A DNA stretch of 64,000 nt from Veillonella ratti. GTDB taxonomy: Bacteria > Bacillota > Negativicutes > Veillonellales > Veillonellaceae. The stretch spans positions 1 through 64,000 of the forward strand of contig NZ_RQUX01000012.1 in assembly GCF_003992115.1 (NCBI RefSeq), written 5' to 3'. The position numbers and the translations under genes are program-made. Shown here piece by piece: positions 33,204 to 41,192 of the stretch (within the stretch, counting starts at the first letter, position 1; every line of letters starts with the position of its first letter). The notes below the pieces were generated by a model. The model was not told the origin of the DNA. It searched no databases and saw nothing but the letters and a program-made list of their open reading frames with translations.

Positions 33204-34565
33204 ATGCATGAGAAGAAGGAGTTAGCTAGGGGGCTAAAAAATCGACATGTTCAATTATTGGCAATTGGGGGTGCCATTGGGACAGGGTTATTCTTGGGAT
33301 CGGGTCGTTCCATTCATTTGGCGGGACCGTCCATTTTGTTAGCGTATATCATTACGGGTTTGATTTCGTTCTTTATGATGAGGGCCTTGGGGGAATTGTT
33401 GCTCTCTAATACAGATCATCATTCTTTTGTAGATTTTGTTGAAGAATATATTGGACCGGGCGCCGCTTTTGTTACCGGCTGGACCTATTGGTTCTGTTGG
33501 GTGTCACTGGCCATGGCCGACGTTACGGCCGCAGGGGTATATATCCAGTATTGGATACCGAATGTAGAGCCGTGGATACCGAGTCTTTGTATTTTACTGA
33601 TTCTGTTCGCCTCGAATTTGATGGCAGTCAAAATTTTCGGTGAATTGGAATTCTGGTTCGCATTAATTAAAGTTATCGCCATTTTAGGTTTAATCGGCGG
33701 CGGTTTATATTTAATTTTTATCGGCTATCAGACCGATGTGGGACCGGTAAGTTTCTCTAATTTATGGAGTCATGGCGGTTGGTTCCCGAATGGCTGGGAA
33801 GGTTTTGTATTGTCCTTCCAGATGGTTGTATTTGCTTTTACGGGGATTGAACTGGTAGGCTTAACGGCCGGTGAAACGGAAAATCCTAAGAAGGTAATTC
33901 CGCAGGCTATCAACAATATTCCGATTCGTATTATTATTTTCTACGTTGGTGCCTTGGCAATTATTATGAGCATTTATCCGTGGACAGCCGTAAATGCTGA
34001 CTCCAGTCCTTTCGTACAGGTATTTAAAGCGGCCGGTATCGTAGCGGCTGCGGCTATTGTTAACTTTATCGTGTTAACATCGGCTGCATCGGCTTGTAAC
34101 AGTGGTTTGTTCAGTACAAGCCGCATGGTGTACACTTTGGCTCGTGAAGGGAATGCGCCGCGTCGTATGTTCCGTCTGCGTTCCAATCAGGTGCCTATGA
34201 ACGCCGTTGTATTCTCCGCGTTGGTTATTTTTATCGCCGTTATTATGCAGTACATTATGCCTGAAAACGTGTTTATTTTAATTACCAGTGTGTCTACGTT
34301 CTGCTTTATTTTCATCTGGGCCATCATCTTGGTTTGTCATATGAAATATCGCAAACAACATCCTGAATTGGCTGAACAAAATCCGTTCAAAATGCCGTTA
34401 TATCCGCTTATGAACTACGTGATTTTAGGCTTCTACTTCTTAGTATTAGTATCTTTAGCCTTTAATAATGAAACGCTCATCGCCTTACTCTTTACACCGG
34501 TTTGGTTCGGTATGTTGTGGTGTTTCTACAAATTACAAACTTTAAAACAGAATTACGGCAACTAA
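33204..34565 (+). CDS. cycA: Amino acid permease, CycA-like (D-Ala/D-Ser/Gly)
   Basis: A 453-residue APC-family transporter with 12 helices. Its sequence follows the CycA pattern closely: LKNRHVQLLAIGGAIGTGLFLG, IHLAGPSILLAYI, MRALGELLLSN, GWTYWFCWV, FGELEFWFALIKV and LTSAASACNSGLFSTSRM. CycA imports D-alanine, D-serine and glycine with protons. ATG 33204 follows GGAGGTG; the upstream TTG overlaps it. A D-amino-acid transaminase is encoded 15 kb away, a loose functional match. A terminator separates it from prophage 2. Confidence 0.87.
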   Translation: MHEKKELARGLKNRHVQLLAIGGAIGTGLFLGSGRSIHLAGPSILLAYIITGLISFFMMRALGELLLSNTDHHSFVDFVEEYIGPGAAFVTGWTYWFCWVSLAMADVTAAGVYIQYWIPNVEPWIPSLCILLILFASNLMAVKIFGELEFWFALIKVIAILGLIGGGLYLIFIGYQTDVGPVSFSNLWSHGGWFPNGWEGFVLSFQMVVFAFTGIELVGLTAGETENPKKVIPQAINNIPIRIIIFYVGALAIIMSIYPWTAVNADSSPFVQVFKAAGIVAAAAIVNFIVLTSAASACNSGLFSTSRMVYTLAREGNAPRRMFRLRSNQVPMNAVVFSALVIFIAVIMQYIMPENVFILITSVSTFCFIFIWAIILVCHMKYRKQHPELAEQNPFKMPLYPLMNYVILGFYFLVLVSLAFNNETLIALLFTPVWFGMLWCFYKLQTLKQNYGN

Positions 34566-34577
34566 ATTTTTAATAAA

Positions 34578-34612
34578 TCCCTAAAATCTCCTGTAGTTTT
34601 TAGGGATTTTAA
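34578..34612 (+). terminator. Terminator after cycA
   Basis: TCCCTAAAA / TTTTTAGGGA stem followed by TTTT. Confidence 0.85.
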
Positions 34613-34722
34613 TGTTAGATTCTTTTCATTAGTGATTTTTTGTATTATAATGAGCGTTTATGTGATTTAGTTGCATGAATAGCTAGTTTACTGCATTAAA
34701 ATCATATATCGGCAAAAAATCG

Positions 34723-34751
34723 TCAAAAATATTAGCCAAAAATATTAGCCA
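34723..34751. repeat. Tandem 14-bp repeat at integrase 3' end, near prophage 2 boundary
   Basis: CAAAAATATTAGCC occurs twice in direct succession, overlapping the last codons and stop of the integrase. It is close to where attL is expected between cycA and the integrase. The partner end is outside the window, so the attachment core cannot be fixed. Confidence 0.4.
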
Positions 34752-35802
34752 CTTCATTAGCTGCTTGTTGTCTCATTTCATCGGTATAGTGTATGTAATT
34801 GTTAATTACTGTTTGGACTGTATCACCTAATAAGGCGGCGACGGTTTTTATATTAATTCCATTAGCAATTAATGTTGTCGCATATGTATGTCGTAAGTCA
34901 TGGAATGACTTACCTTTTATATAACTTTTAATTACACGGTTAATAGGTGCTGTATTTGACGATTTTTGCATAAATAGGAGTTGCATATCGTTGGCAGGAG
35001 TAAACGCCCCGTACAGGCTCAATATGGCACTTAAAATTGGGGGTATTGGAATCGTTCTCCTGCTGTTAGCCGTTTTAGTATCTTGTAATTTATATTTATT
35101 CTTTTCGTATTGAGACAATTGCCTTCTTACCGATAATGTATTGTTGGTTAAATCAATGTCTGTCCATGATAATCCCAATACTTCTCCATAACGCAATCCG
35201 GCATATACTCCAATTGCGCATTGTATATAGTATGTTGGATATTTGGCTTTAAGATTGGATAATAAAAGATTGATTTCGTCATCCGTATATACTCTAAGTT
35301 CTTTGCTCGTTTTGCGTTTGTTAATTTTTATATTTATTATCGGATTATTCGCAATAATTTTATATGGATCAATAGCATAATTGAAAATGCTATTTAACAT
35401 GGAGCAATATAATGTTTTGGTGGCAGTAGAACCTTCTGCATTTGACAGTTTTTGGGATAATTGTAATGCTGTTATCTCTTTTAATGGCTGTTTTGCTATG
35501 CCCCCAATAAATTTAATTGCACTATCAAGAGCTTGTAATGTATTATAAGTTAGCCTAGATTTATTATCGCTTTTATATAAATCAGCAAATTCTGATAGAG
35601 TAATTCCTTTATAGTCTGTATTAAGTATCGGTTCATTTTTTAATTTTTCAATTATGTCATTGGCATAGTTTTTTGCTTGCCATTTTTGTTCAAATCCTTG
35701 TTTTGACTTTTGTTTCCATTTACCGGATGTTGTTTTATAGCTGACAATGACTTGCCATCTATTATCTTTCTTGCGAATGGTAGTATTAAATTTGGTTGAC
35801 AT
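34732..35802 (-). CDS. int: Prophage 2 integrase (tyrosine recombinase)
   Basis: A 356-residue tyrosine integrase with an arm-binding N-terminus (residues 1-55, RWQVIVSYKTTSGKWKQKSK), core-binding domain (65-160) and catalytic domain. Arg204 (AGLRYGE), Lys243 (TKTANS), His301 and Arg304 (HDLRH) and a C-terminal Tyr in NNYIHYT are present. The usual His of LLGH is replaced by Asp (LLGD, about residue 327), a tolerated variation in this group. It lies at the prophage edge beside the lysogeny module, the normal place for an integrase that mediates insertion and excision. Confidence 0.95.
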   Translation of the reverse strand: MSTKFNTTIRKKDNRWQVIVSYKTTSGKWKQKSKQGFEQKWQAKNYANDIIEKLKNEPILNTDYKGITLSEFADLYKSDNKSRLTYNTLQALDSAIKFIGGIAKQPLKEITALQLSQKLSNAEGSTATKTLYCSMLNSIFNYAIDPYKIIANNPIINIKINKRKTSKELRVYTDDEINLLLSNLKAKYPTYYIQCAIGVYAGLRYGEVLGLSWTDIDLTNNTLSVRRQLSQYEKNKYKLQDTKTANSRRTIPIPPILSAILSLYGAFTPANDMQLLFMQKSSNTAPINRVIKSYIKGKSFHDLRHTYATTLIANGINIKTVAALLGDTVQTVINNYIHYTDEMRQQAANEVANIFG

Positions 35803-35832
35803 AAAAAATCACGCTCCTTTAAGGTATAGCAA

Positions 35833-35940
35833 AGTAGACCTAGAGCGTGTATAATAAAGTTGCGGTGTTTATTATGTTGCTCTCTAGGCGATATAATAAG
35901 CTCATTCCCTCGTTCTGTTGGCGCAGAGCGGGGGTTTTTT
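35833..35940 (+). ncRNA. Possible small RNA or antisense-protecting terminator
   Basis: The gap between two leftward genes holds two similar -10-like segments (CTAGAGCGTGTATAATAA at 35841-35858 and CTAGGCGATATAATAA at 35885-35900) and ends in a plus-strand terminator-like hairpin (CCCTCGTTCTG / CAGAGCGGGGG, then TTTTTT). No ORF is present. A short plus-strand transcript is possible; there is no clear -35. Confidence 0.3.
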
Positions 35941-35944
35941 ATAT

Positions 35945-36178
35945 TTAATCTTTATCATCAAGAATGGAATCAAGTCGTTTCTTGCATTCACGATTTGTAA
36001 AATATTGAATGATAAAAGCTACTCCAACACACATAAAAGCGGTAAATAGTATAACTGAAGTGCTATGCTTATTAGATATTAATGCAAAAGTTAATCCGGC
36101 AATAATAAATCCAAAAATATAAGTACCAAAAGCTATTCCAGAGACATATTCAATTATTTCTCTTTTCTGTCTTTCCAT
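35945..36178 (-). CDS. Small membrane protein of the lysogeny module
   Basis: A 77-residue protein with two membrane helices (about 11-32 and 40-60) and a charged C-terminus (NRECKKRLDSILDDKD). Start ATG 36178 lies 2 bases after the stop of the ImmA-like gene, so it is in the repressor operon expressed in the lysogen. Superinfection exclusion is a common role for such proteins but is not shown here. Confidence 0.65.
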   Translation of the reverse strand: MERQKREIIEYVSGIAFGTYIFGFIIAGLTFALISNKHSTSVILFTAFMCVGVAFIIQYFTNRECKKRLDSILDDKD

Positions 36179-36180
36179 AG

Positions 36181-36402
36181 TTAATACCCCGATTCATGTC
36201 TCATTCGCTCTAAAAGATCTGCTTGCATTTCCACATCAAAATCATTGCCTTCTATGTGGCTGAGTTCGTGTATATATGATTTTCTTTGTTCTGCAATCGA
36301 CAAGCGTGAATTTAATAATATAGTGTATGTGCCGTCTTCATTCTGTCTTGTGTAGCCACCAACACTATAGGGTAAATCAATTAAGTAAATAAAAAAAATC
36401 AA
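36181..36402 (-). CDS. ImmA/IrrE-like small metallopeptidase
   Basis: A 73-residue protein with the zinc protease motif HELSHIEGNDF (about residues 45-55). The sequence LPYSVGGYTRQNEDGTYTILLNSRLS upstream is the usual ImmA fold. ImmA proteases cleave XRE repressors to induce phage or ICE; here it would act on the CI-like protein encoded directly upstream, whose stop overlaps its TTG start. The third zinc ligand and the exact start are uncertain; the close GAGGA supports coupled translation. Confidence 0.75.
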   Translation of the reverse strand: MIFFIYLIDLPYSVGGYTRQNEDGTYTILLNSRLSIAEQRKSYIHELSHIEGNDFDVEMQADLLERMRHESGY

Positions 36403-36782
36403 TCCTCGAAACCTCTTTCCTTGCGTAACAATGATTTTGTAATATTAATTACGCTTTCCATATCTTCTTTTGATAGACTCCGTTTTGCATCTAACAATAG
36501 ACGCAATTCGGGGTCATTTTTTATTTCATTAGCTAGTTTAGCTACTTCAGGATCATCATAATACCCCTCGGTAGGTATTTTTTCTCTTAAATCTGTATTT
36601 CCGATAAGCCATTCAAGCGATACGTTAAAGTAATCAGCAATGAGTTGTAGTTTATCATTTTTTGGTGTGTAAGTACCTTTCTTCCATGAGCTTAAAGTAG
36701 CTGTTGGGATACCCGTTTCTTTGGATACTCTATACGGAGTAACGTTGTTTTCTTTCAATAATTGCTCAAATCTTTCATACAT
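36399..36782 (-). CDS. CI-like prophage repressor
   Basis: A 127-residue XRE repressor. Residues 1-61 form the HTH (MYERFEQLLKENNVTPYRVS, GIPTATLSSWKKGTY), the rest a short helical tail with no LexA-type peptidase domain, which fits control through the adjacent ImmA-like protease. ATG 36782 has AAAGGA upstream. Its HTH is strikingly similar to the divergent Cro-like protein, and three palindromes lie between them. It should keep early phage genes silent in the lysogen. Confidence 0.87.
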   Translation of the reverse strand: MYERFEQLLKENNVTPYRVSKETGIPTATLSSWKKGTYTPKNDKLQLIADYFNVSLEWLIGNTDLREKIPTEGYYDDPEVAKLANEIKNDPELRLLLDAKRSLSKEDMESVINITKSLLRKERGFED

Positions 36783-36807
36783 GACTAGTAATCCTTTCAT
36801 AAACAAG

Positions 36808-36881
36808 AAAGAAAACTTTGACAAAACTATTGACTAAGAAAGAAAACTTTGTTATTATAGTCTTGTAGCAAAGATAACTTT
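36808..36881. promoter_or_regulatory. Three palindromic operators at exact 31-bp spacing
   Basis: AAAGAAAACTTT at 36808-36819, the same at 36839-36850 and AAAGATAACTTT at 36870-36881. All fit AAAG-N4-CTTT and centres are exactly 31 bp apart (three helical turns). The middle site lies in the spacer of the rightward promoter. They are likely O1-O3 of the CI/Cro switch. Confidence 0.8.
36830..36858 (+). promoter_or_regulatory. Rightward early promoter (PR-like)
   Basis: TTGACT (36830-36835), 17-bp spacer, TATTAT (36853-36858). On the opposite strand TATAAT (36859-36854) may serve a leftward promoter, so the two overlap. Confidence 0.7.
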
Positions 36882-36888
36882 CTGCTGA

Positions 36889-36965
36889 AGCTATTGATAG
36901 CTAAGTTATGTTATATAAATATCGCAATTAAAATATATCACATTTCTTAGCTGATTACAATAGCT
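36889..36965. repeat. Inverted repeat in the cro leader
   Basis: AGCTATTG-AT-AGCTAAG (36889-36905) is an imperfect inverted match to CTTAGCT-GATTA-CAATAGCT (36946-36965), giving a stem of about 15 pairs around an AT-rich loop just upstream of the Cro-like gene. Confidence 0.5.
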
Positions 36966-37001
36966 CATTTAAGAAAAATTAGCTATAGAAAGGAGCCACA
37001 A

Positions 37002-37187
37002 ATGTACAAAAAATTTGAAAAGTTATTAAAAACTTACAAAGTTACGGCTTACAGAGTGGGAAAAGAGACAGGTATTCCTACCGCGACATTTACTGCTTGG
37101 AAACAAGGTAAATACACACCTAAAGCGGATAAGCTACTTAAAATTGCAGAGTACTTTAATGTTCCAATAGAGTATTTCCTTGGTTAA
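37002..37187 (+). CDS. Cro-like HTH regulator
   Basis: A 61-residue single-domain XRE protein (MYKKFEKLLKTYKVTAYRVG, GIPTATFTAWKQGKY, ending VPIEYFLG). It aligns without gaps with residues 1-61 of the CI-like repressor and shares well over half of its residues, including the recognition helix. It is the first rightward gene, after AAAGGAG. It should bind the same operators to favour lytic growth. Confidence 0.88.
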   Translation: MYKKFEKLLKTYKVTAYRVGKETGIPTATFTAWKQGKYTPKADKLLKIAEYFNVPIEYFLG

Positions 37188-37221
37188 CAGTTAATGATAC
37201 AGAAGAATAGAGGTGATGACT

Positions 37222-37521
37222 ATGGAATGTAGAACGTACAGCGTTGATGATGTTGCAAAAATTTTAGGTATATCCACAAAGTCTGTATACGACATGGCAC
37301 AACGGAGAGTTATCCATCGATTGCCTAATGTACCAAAAGTTAAATTCTCGCAAAAAGAAATTGATGCCTTATGTGGCATTAAAGATGAGTTTAATGCCCA
37401 TAATTTTAGACTCATTAAAAATGAAAATGAGCAGCTAAAAGATGAAAATCAAAGATTAAAAGATTTGATTAAGAAGGCGACAGCAGAGTTATTGCTTATG
37501 AGTTCAGCAATTATTGAATAG
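37222..37521 (+). CDS. Early HTH protein, excisionase-like with coiled coil
   Basis: A 99-residue protein. The N-terminal 55 residues are a MerR/excisionase-type HTH (YSVDDVAKILGISTKSVYDM, then PNVPKVKFSQKEID), the remainder a leucine-spaced coiled coil (ENEQLKDENQRLKDLIKKA) for dimerisation. ATG 37222 follows AGGTGA. It may be an excisionase or an early regulator. Confidence 0.75.
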   Translation: MECRTYSVDDVAKILGISTKSVYDMAQRRVIHRLPNVPKVKFSQKEIDALCGIKDEFNAHNFRLIKNENEQLKDENQRLKDLIKKATAELLLMSSAIIE

Positions 37522-37537
37522 AAAGGATATGAAGAAA

Positions 37538-37720
37538 ATGAGCTTATTGATTCAATCATTTGCACTTGGAATGGCGTTTAGCGCCCTACTATTATCGGCT
37601 TATTATTATGTGGTGCTGAAACCACAGCCAGATAATGAAGCACAAAAAAGTGTGCCAAAGAAAGCCTATAATTGGGCAAAAGATAACAGACACGGAGCGT
37701 TCAAAGGTAACTTATTATGA
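37538..37720 (+). CDS. Small single-helix membrane protein
   Basis: A 60-residue protein, start at ATG 37538 (AAAGGA at suitable distance; ATG 37529 is also possible). One membrane helix (LIQSFALGMAFSALLLSAYYY) is followed by a charged tail. Unknown early phage function. Confidence 0.55.
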   Translation: MSLLIQSFALGMAFSALLLSAYYYVVLKPQPDNEAQKSVPKKAYNWAKDNRHGAFKGNLL

Positions 37721-37728
37721 GTTATAAA

Positions 37729-37768
37729 AGAAAAAGCCCTTTAACTGCTGGCACAGTTAAAAGGCAAT
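37729..37768 (-). terminator. Hairpin, terminator-like on minus strand
   Basis: GCCcTTTAACTG / CAGTTAAAaGGC stem; the minus strand continues TTTTTCTTTT. On the plus strand there is no T-run, so rightward transcription should pass. Confidence 0.5.
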
Positions 37769-37810
37769 AGAAAATATATCTATTAGTAGTATAGCACAGG
37801 AGAATCATAA

Positions 37811-38746
37811 ATGATATACAAAAAGGTATTCGATGCAAAAAAAACTACAAAAGAAGATTGGTTACGATTTAGAAAAACTGGAATTGGTGGCAGTGATATG
37901 GCTGCTATTATGGGGCTTAGTAAATGGAAATCACCATTAGATATTTGGCTTGAAAAGACTACTGATGAAGTTAATGAAGAAGAATCACGCTTTATGTATT
38001 GGGGCAATAAATTAGAAGCATTGGTTGCTGATGAGTTTGCTGTTCGCACAGGTTATAGCGTTCGTAATAACAATTATACATTGCAATCCATTGAGCATCC
38101 GTTTTTATTAGCAAATATTGACCGTGATATTGTAGGCATTGATGCGGGATTGGAATGTAAAACAGCAAATGCATTTAAACGTGATGAATGGGAAGGCGAT
38201 CAAGTGCCGGATGCATATTACATCCAATGTCAGCACTATATGGCGGTTACAGGTTACTCCTCTTGGTGGATTGCTTGCTTATGTGGTGGTAATGAGTTCT
38301 TTTACAAAGAAATCCCAAGAAATGAAGAAGTCATCTCCGCAATTATTGATACGGCTCGAGAATTTTGGAATATGGTTGAAGAACGAATTATGCCAGCGGT
38401 AGATGATTCTGAACGTTGTAATAAACTTCTCAAAGAAATGCATAAAACTAGCAATGGTAAAACGATTGATTTACCGGATACAGCAACAATTTTCATTGAG
38501 CAATATAAGTCAGCCGATAAAGCGGAAAAAGAAGCGAAGGCACTAAAAACGGAAGCGCAAAGTCAATTATTTAGTTTGCTCGGTGATAATGAGCAAGGAT
38601 TTGTAGATACTTATACCGTAAATTGGACGCAAGTGGCAGGAAGAAAAACGTTTGATAAAAAGCGTTTTGAGACAGACTATCCGCAATTAGCAAAAGAGTA
38701 CACAGTACAAGGTGAACCTACAAGAAGATTCAGCATTAAAGGATAA
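37811..38746 (+). CDS. YqaJ-family phage exonuclease
   Basis: A 311-residue lambda-type exonuclease of the YqaJ family, which degrades one strand of dsDNA to feed recombination. It has GIGGSDMAAIMGLSKWKSPLDIW at the start and the PD-(D/E)xK core with IDAGLECKTAN (Asp, Glu, Lys) at about 116-122. It is directly followed by recT, forming the usual two-gene recombination pair. Confidence 0.92.
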   Translation: MIYKKVFDAKKTTKEDWLRFRKTGIGGSDMAAIMGLSKWKSPLDIWLEKTTDEVNEEESRFMYWGNKLEALVADEFAVRTGYSVRNNNYTLQSIEHPFLLANIDRDIVGIDAGLECKTANAFKRDEWEGDQVPDAYYIQCQHYMAVTGYSSWWIACLCGGNEFFYKEIPRNEEVISAIIDTAREFWNMVEERIMPAVDDSERCNKLLKEMHKTSNGKTIDLPDTATIFIEQYKSADKAEKEAKALKTEAQSQLFSLLGDNEQGFVDTYTVNWTQVAGRKTFDKKRFETDYPQLAKEYTVQGEPTRRFSIKG

Positions 38747-38760
38747 AGGAGCAGAATATT

Positions 38761-39636
38761 ATGGCATCAACAAGTGGAATCACGTTAAAAAATAACAGTC
38801 TTAAACCAGCTACTAAAGAACCAGTCACATTAAGTAGTATGTTAGCATCTGAGGATGTAAAAAAACGTTTTAATGAACTACTTGGTAAGAAGTCACCCGG
38901 ATTTATCAGTAGTTTGTTGTCGGTGGCTAATAACAATAAACTTTTAGCCAAAGCAGACCCAAAAACTATTATTACAGCCGGAGCAATGGCGGCTGCGTTG
39001 GATTTACCTATTAACCAAAATTTAGGATATGCCTATATTGTTCCGTATGGCTCTGAAGCGCAGTTCCAAATGGGCTATAAGGGGTATATTCAATTAGCAA
39101 TGCGAACAGGTCAGTATAAGACAATTAATGCTTGTGAAGTATATGAAGGCGAAATTGTTAATGAAAACCGCTTCACTGGTGAGTTTGAATTTGGTGAACG
39201 TACTGGTGATGAGATTATCGGTTATATGGCATACTTTAAGCTTATTAATGGCTTTGAAAAGTATATTTTTATGAATATGAAAGACATGCAAGCACATGCT
39301 CGTAAGTATAGTAAAAACTACAAAGGCGGCACCGATAAATGGGGTATTGCAGACTTTCATAGTATGGCGATCAAAACGGTACTTAAACGCTTAATCAGTA
39401 AATACGGCATCCTATCAATCGAAATGCAAGCCGGATTGACAACCGCCATGGAAACAGACGGTGGAATTATTAAGGACAATGACGGTAGATTAGAAGCTGA
39501 CTTTGACACTATCGAAGTAGAGGGTACCTATGTTCATTCAGAAACAGGTGAGGTTATTGAAGATGCATATGCTTCAAATGAGTTAACTGAGGAAGAAAAA
39601 GCCGCTATTATTGCAGCTGAACAAAAAGAACAATAA
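38761..39636 (+). CDS. recT: RecT single-strand annealing protein
   Basis: A 291-residue RecT. Diagnostic phrases are ITAGAMAAALDLPINQNLGYAYIVPYG, QFQMGYKGYIQLAMRTGQYKTI and KWGIADFHSMAIKTVLKRLISKYG. It anneals the single strands made by the upstream YqaJ exonuclease. The C-terminus is acidic. Start ATG 38761 follows AAAGGAG. Confidence 0.95.
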   Translation: MASTSGITLKNNSLKPATKEPVTLSSMLASEDVKKRFNELLGKKSPGFISSLLSVANNNKLLAKADPKTIITAGAMAAALDLPINQNLGYAYIVPYGSEAQFQMGYKGYIQLAMRTGQYKTINACEVYEGEIVNENRFTGEFEFGERTGDEIIGYMAYFKLINGFEKYIFMNMKDMQAHARKYSKNYKGGTDKWGIADFHSMAIKTVLKRLISKYGILSIEMQAGLTTAMETDGGIIKDNDGRLEADFDTIEVEGTYVHSETGEVIEDAYASNELTEEEKAAIIAAEQKEQ

Positions 39637-39703
39637 TTATATCTGGTATGGTATACGGTAAGTTGCTTTTATAGTAACTTACCGATATCCAAAAGGAGAT
39701 TAT

Positions 39704-40603
39704 ATGAGTAGACCCCGAAAGCCGGGCATTCGGTATTTTCCTTTGGATACGGATTTCTTTGAAAATAAAAAGGTAAGGAGACTTACTAGAGCATTCGGAG
39801 CAATTGCTGCCTCCGTACTAGTCAACCTGCTATGTACTATCTACAAAGATAAAGGGTATTACATGCGGTGGGATGATGAGACGCTGGCTTTTCTGGCTGA
39901 TGAACTTGGTCTTAAAGTTGGCACTGTGCGAGAGATTGTCGTGAAGGCGATTCAAGTGGGATTCTTCGATGCGAATATGGCGAATCTATTTGGTACAGAT
40001 GAGATGAAGTCCAAAGGAGATTACAACGGCATACTTACTTCAATTGCGATTCAAGAGCAGTACTTTGATATATGCAAACAATCAAAAAGAAGTGAGGTAT
40101 GTTATGACGCAAGATTTCTGCTCATTTCTATGAAACCGTACGAAAAAATAGTTAACTCCGGAGAAAACTCAATTAACTCTGGAGAAAATGAAGTTAACTC
40201 TGGAGTAAGTACACAAAGGAAAGTAAAGGAAAGTAAAGAATATACTACTTCTACTAGTGAAGAATTGAAATCACTTTTTAAAAATTATATTGAAAACGGG
40301 TTTGGTTCTATATTTGGATTGTCCAAAGAGATATTGATTGATGATGCCAATACTTATAGCATAGCTTGGTGTAATGCAGCCATGGAAATAGCTGTTTCAC
40401 GCAATAAAAGAATATGGGCATATGTAAGGGAAATATTAAATCGTTGGATTAGCCAATATAATTTGTCAGAAAAACCTTGGGAGGTGGAAGCTGTTGACAG
40501 GAGAACACATAGCAAACAGTCTAAAACAGATGGTAGAACAGTTTCAAATAAGGGCAATGGAGCGAGCAAAATTGACTGGTCAAGTGACCCAGACCATTTC
40601 TAA
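39704..40603 (+). CDS. Phage replication initiator, Lin1244/DUF4373-like
   Basis: A 299-residue protein. The first 120 residues (GIRYFPLDTDFFENKKVRRLTRAFG, YMRWDDETLAFLADELGL) are the Lin1244/Lin1753-type domain seen in phage replication proteins, a winged-helix DnaD-like module. A short tandem repeat (NSGEN, three times) links it to a C-terminal DnaD/DnaB-like domain. Its 3' end overlaps the DnaC-like loader gene by 110 bases. It probably recognises the phage origin. Confidence 0.8.
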   Translation: MSRPRKPGIRYFPLDTDFFENKKVRRLTRAFGAIAASVLVNLLCTIYKDKGYYMRWDDETLAFLADELGLKVGTVREIVVKAIQVGFFDANMANLFGTDEMKSKGDYNGILTSIAIQEQYFDICKQSKRSEVCYDARFLLISMKPYEKIVNSGENSINSGENEVNSGVSTQRKVKESKEYTTSTSEELKSLFKNYIENGFGSIFGLSKEILIDDANTYSIAWCNAAMEIAVSRNKRIWAYVREILNRWISQYNLSEKPWEVEAVDRRTHSKQSKTDGRTVSNKGNGASKIDWSSDPDHF

Positions 40604-41192
40604 GCCTATAAATTGGGAATATTACGGAATATATAAACGATTTCAAAATGTTGAACTAGAAACTATGAATATAGCAGCTGAAAATGCAAATGCATTTGAA
40701 GTTATCAAAGAATACGCAAGTAATGTAGTCGAAAATCTCAATCAAGGATTAGGGCTTATTATTAAAGGTCCTGTTGGAACCGGAAAGACTACGGCTGCGA
40801 TTGCCATTATGAAAGAAGCAATTAAGCATAAGAAAAGTCCTTATTTTATATCCATAATTTCACTCTTAGATAAGTTGATGAGTTTTAGAGACCAAGAGGA
40901 GCGTTATGAATTTGAACAACGAATCCAAAACTGTCCATTATTAGTATTAGACGATTTAGGCGGTGAATACATTGGCAAAAATAAGGAAGATAGTTGGATG
41001 CTTAAACGTATCATGTCAATTATCGCCGAACGGCATCAACGGTCAAAATCGATAATCATTACAACTAATTTACCAATTAAAGAGTTAGCGGAACGATATG
41101 ATCAACGTGCTATTGATAGAATTCGTAGCACAAATCAAATCATTACATTACTTGGTGATAGCTTACGAAAAGAAGAATGGAGAAAATCATGA
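40494..41192 (+). CDS. DnaC-like helicase loader ATPase
   Basis: A 232-residue AAA+ ATPase with Walker A GPVGTGKTTAA (about 91-101), Walker B PLLVLDDLGGEY, sensor-type IITTNLP and a basic Arg finger region IDRIRS. It should load the host DnaB helicase at the phage origin. TTG 40494 is accepted as the start because GGGAGGTGG lies 6 bases upstream, although this gives a long overlap with the initiator gene. Confidence 0.9.
   Translation: MTGEHIANSLKQMVEQFQIRAMERAKLTGQVTQTISKPINWEYYGIYKRFQNVELETMNIAAENANAFEVIKEYASNVVENLNQGLGLIIKGPVGTGKTTAAIAIMKEAIKHKKSPYFISIISLLDKLMSFRDQEERYEFEQRIQNCPLLVLDDLGGEYIGKNKEDSWMLKRIMSIIAERHQRSKSIIITTNLPIKELAERYDQRAIDRIRSTNQIITLLGDSLRKEEWRKS

Noticed and set aside
36808-36881. 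Regular 31-bp repeats as a CRISPR-like array
   Set aside because: Only three short palindromes, no conserved long repeats or spacers; they are operators. No CRISPR array is visible in the window.
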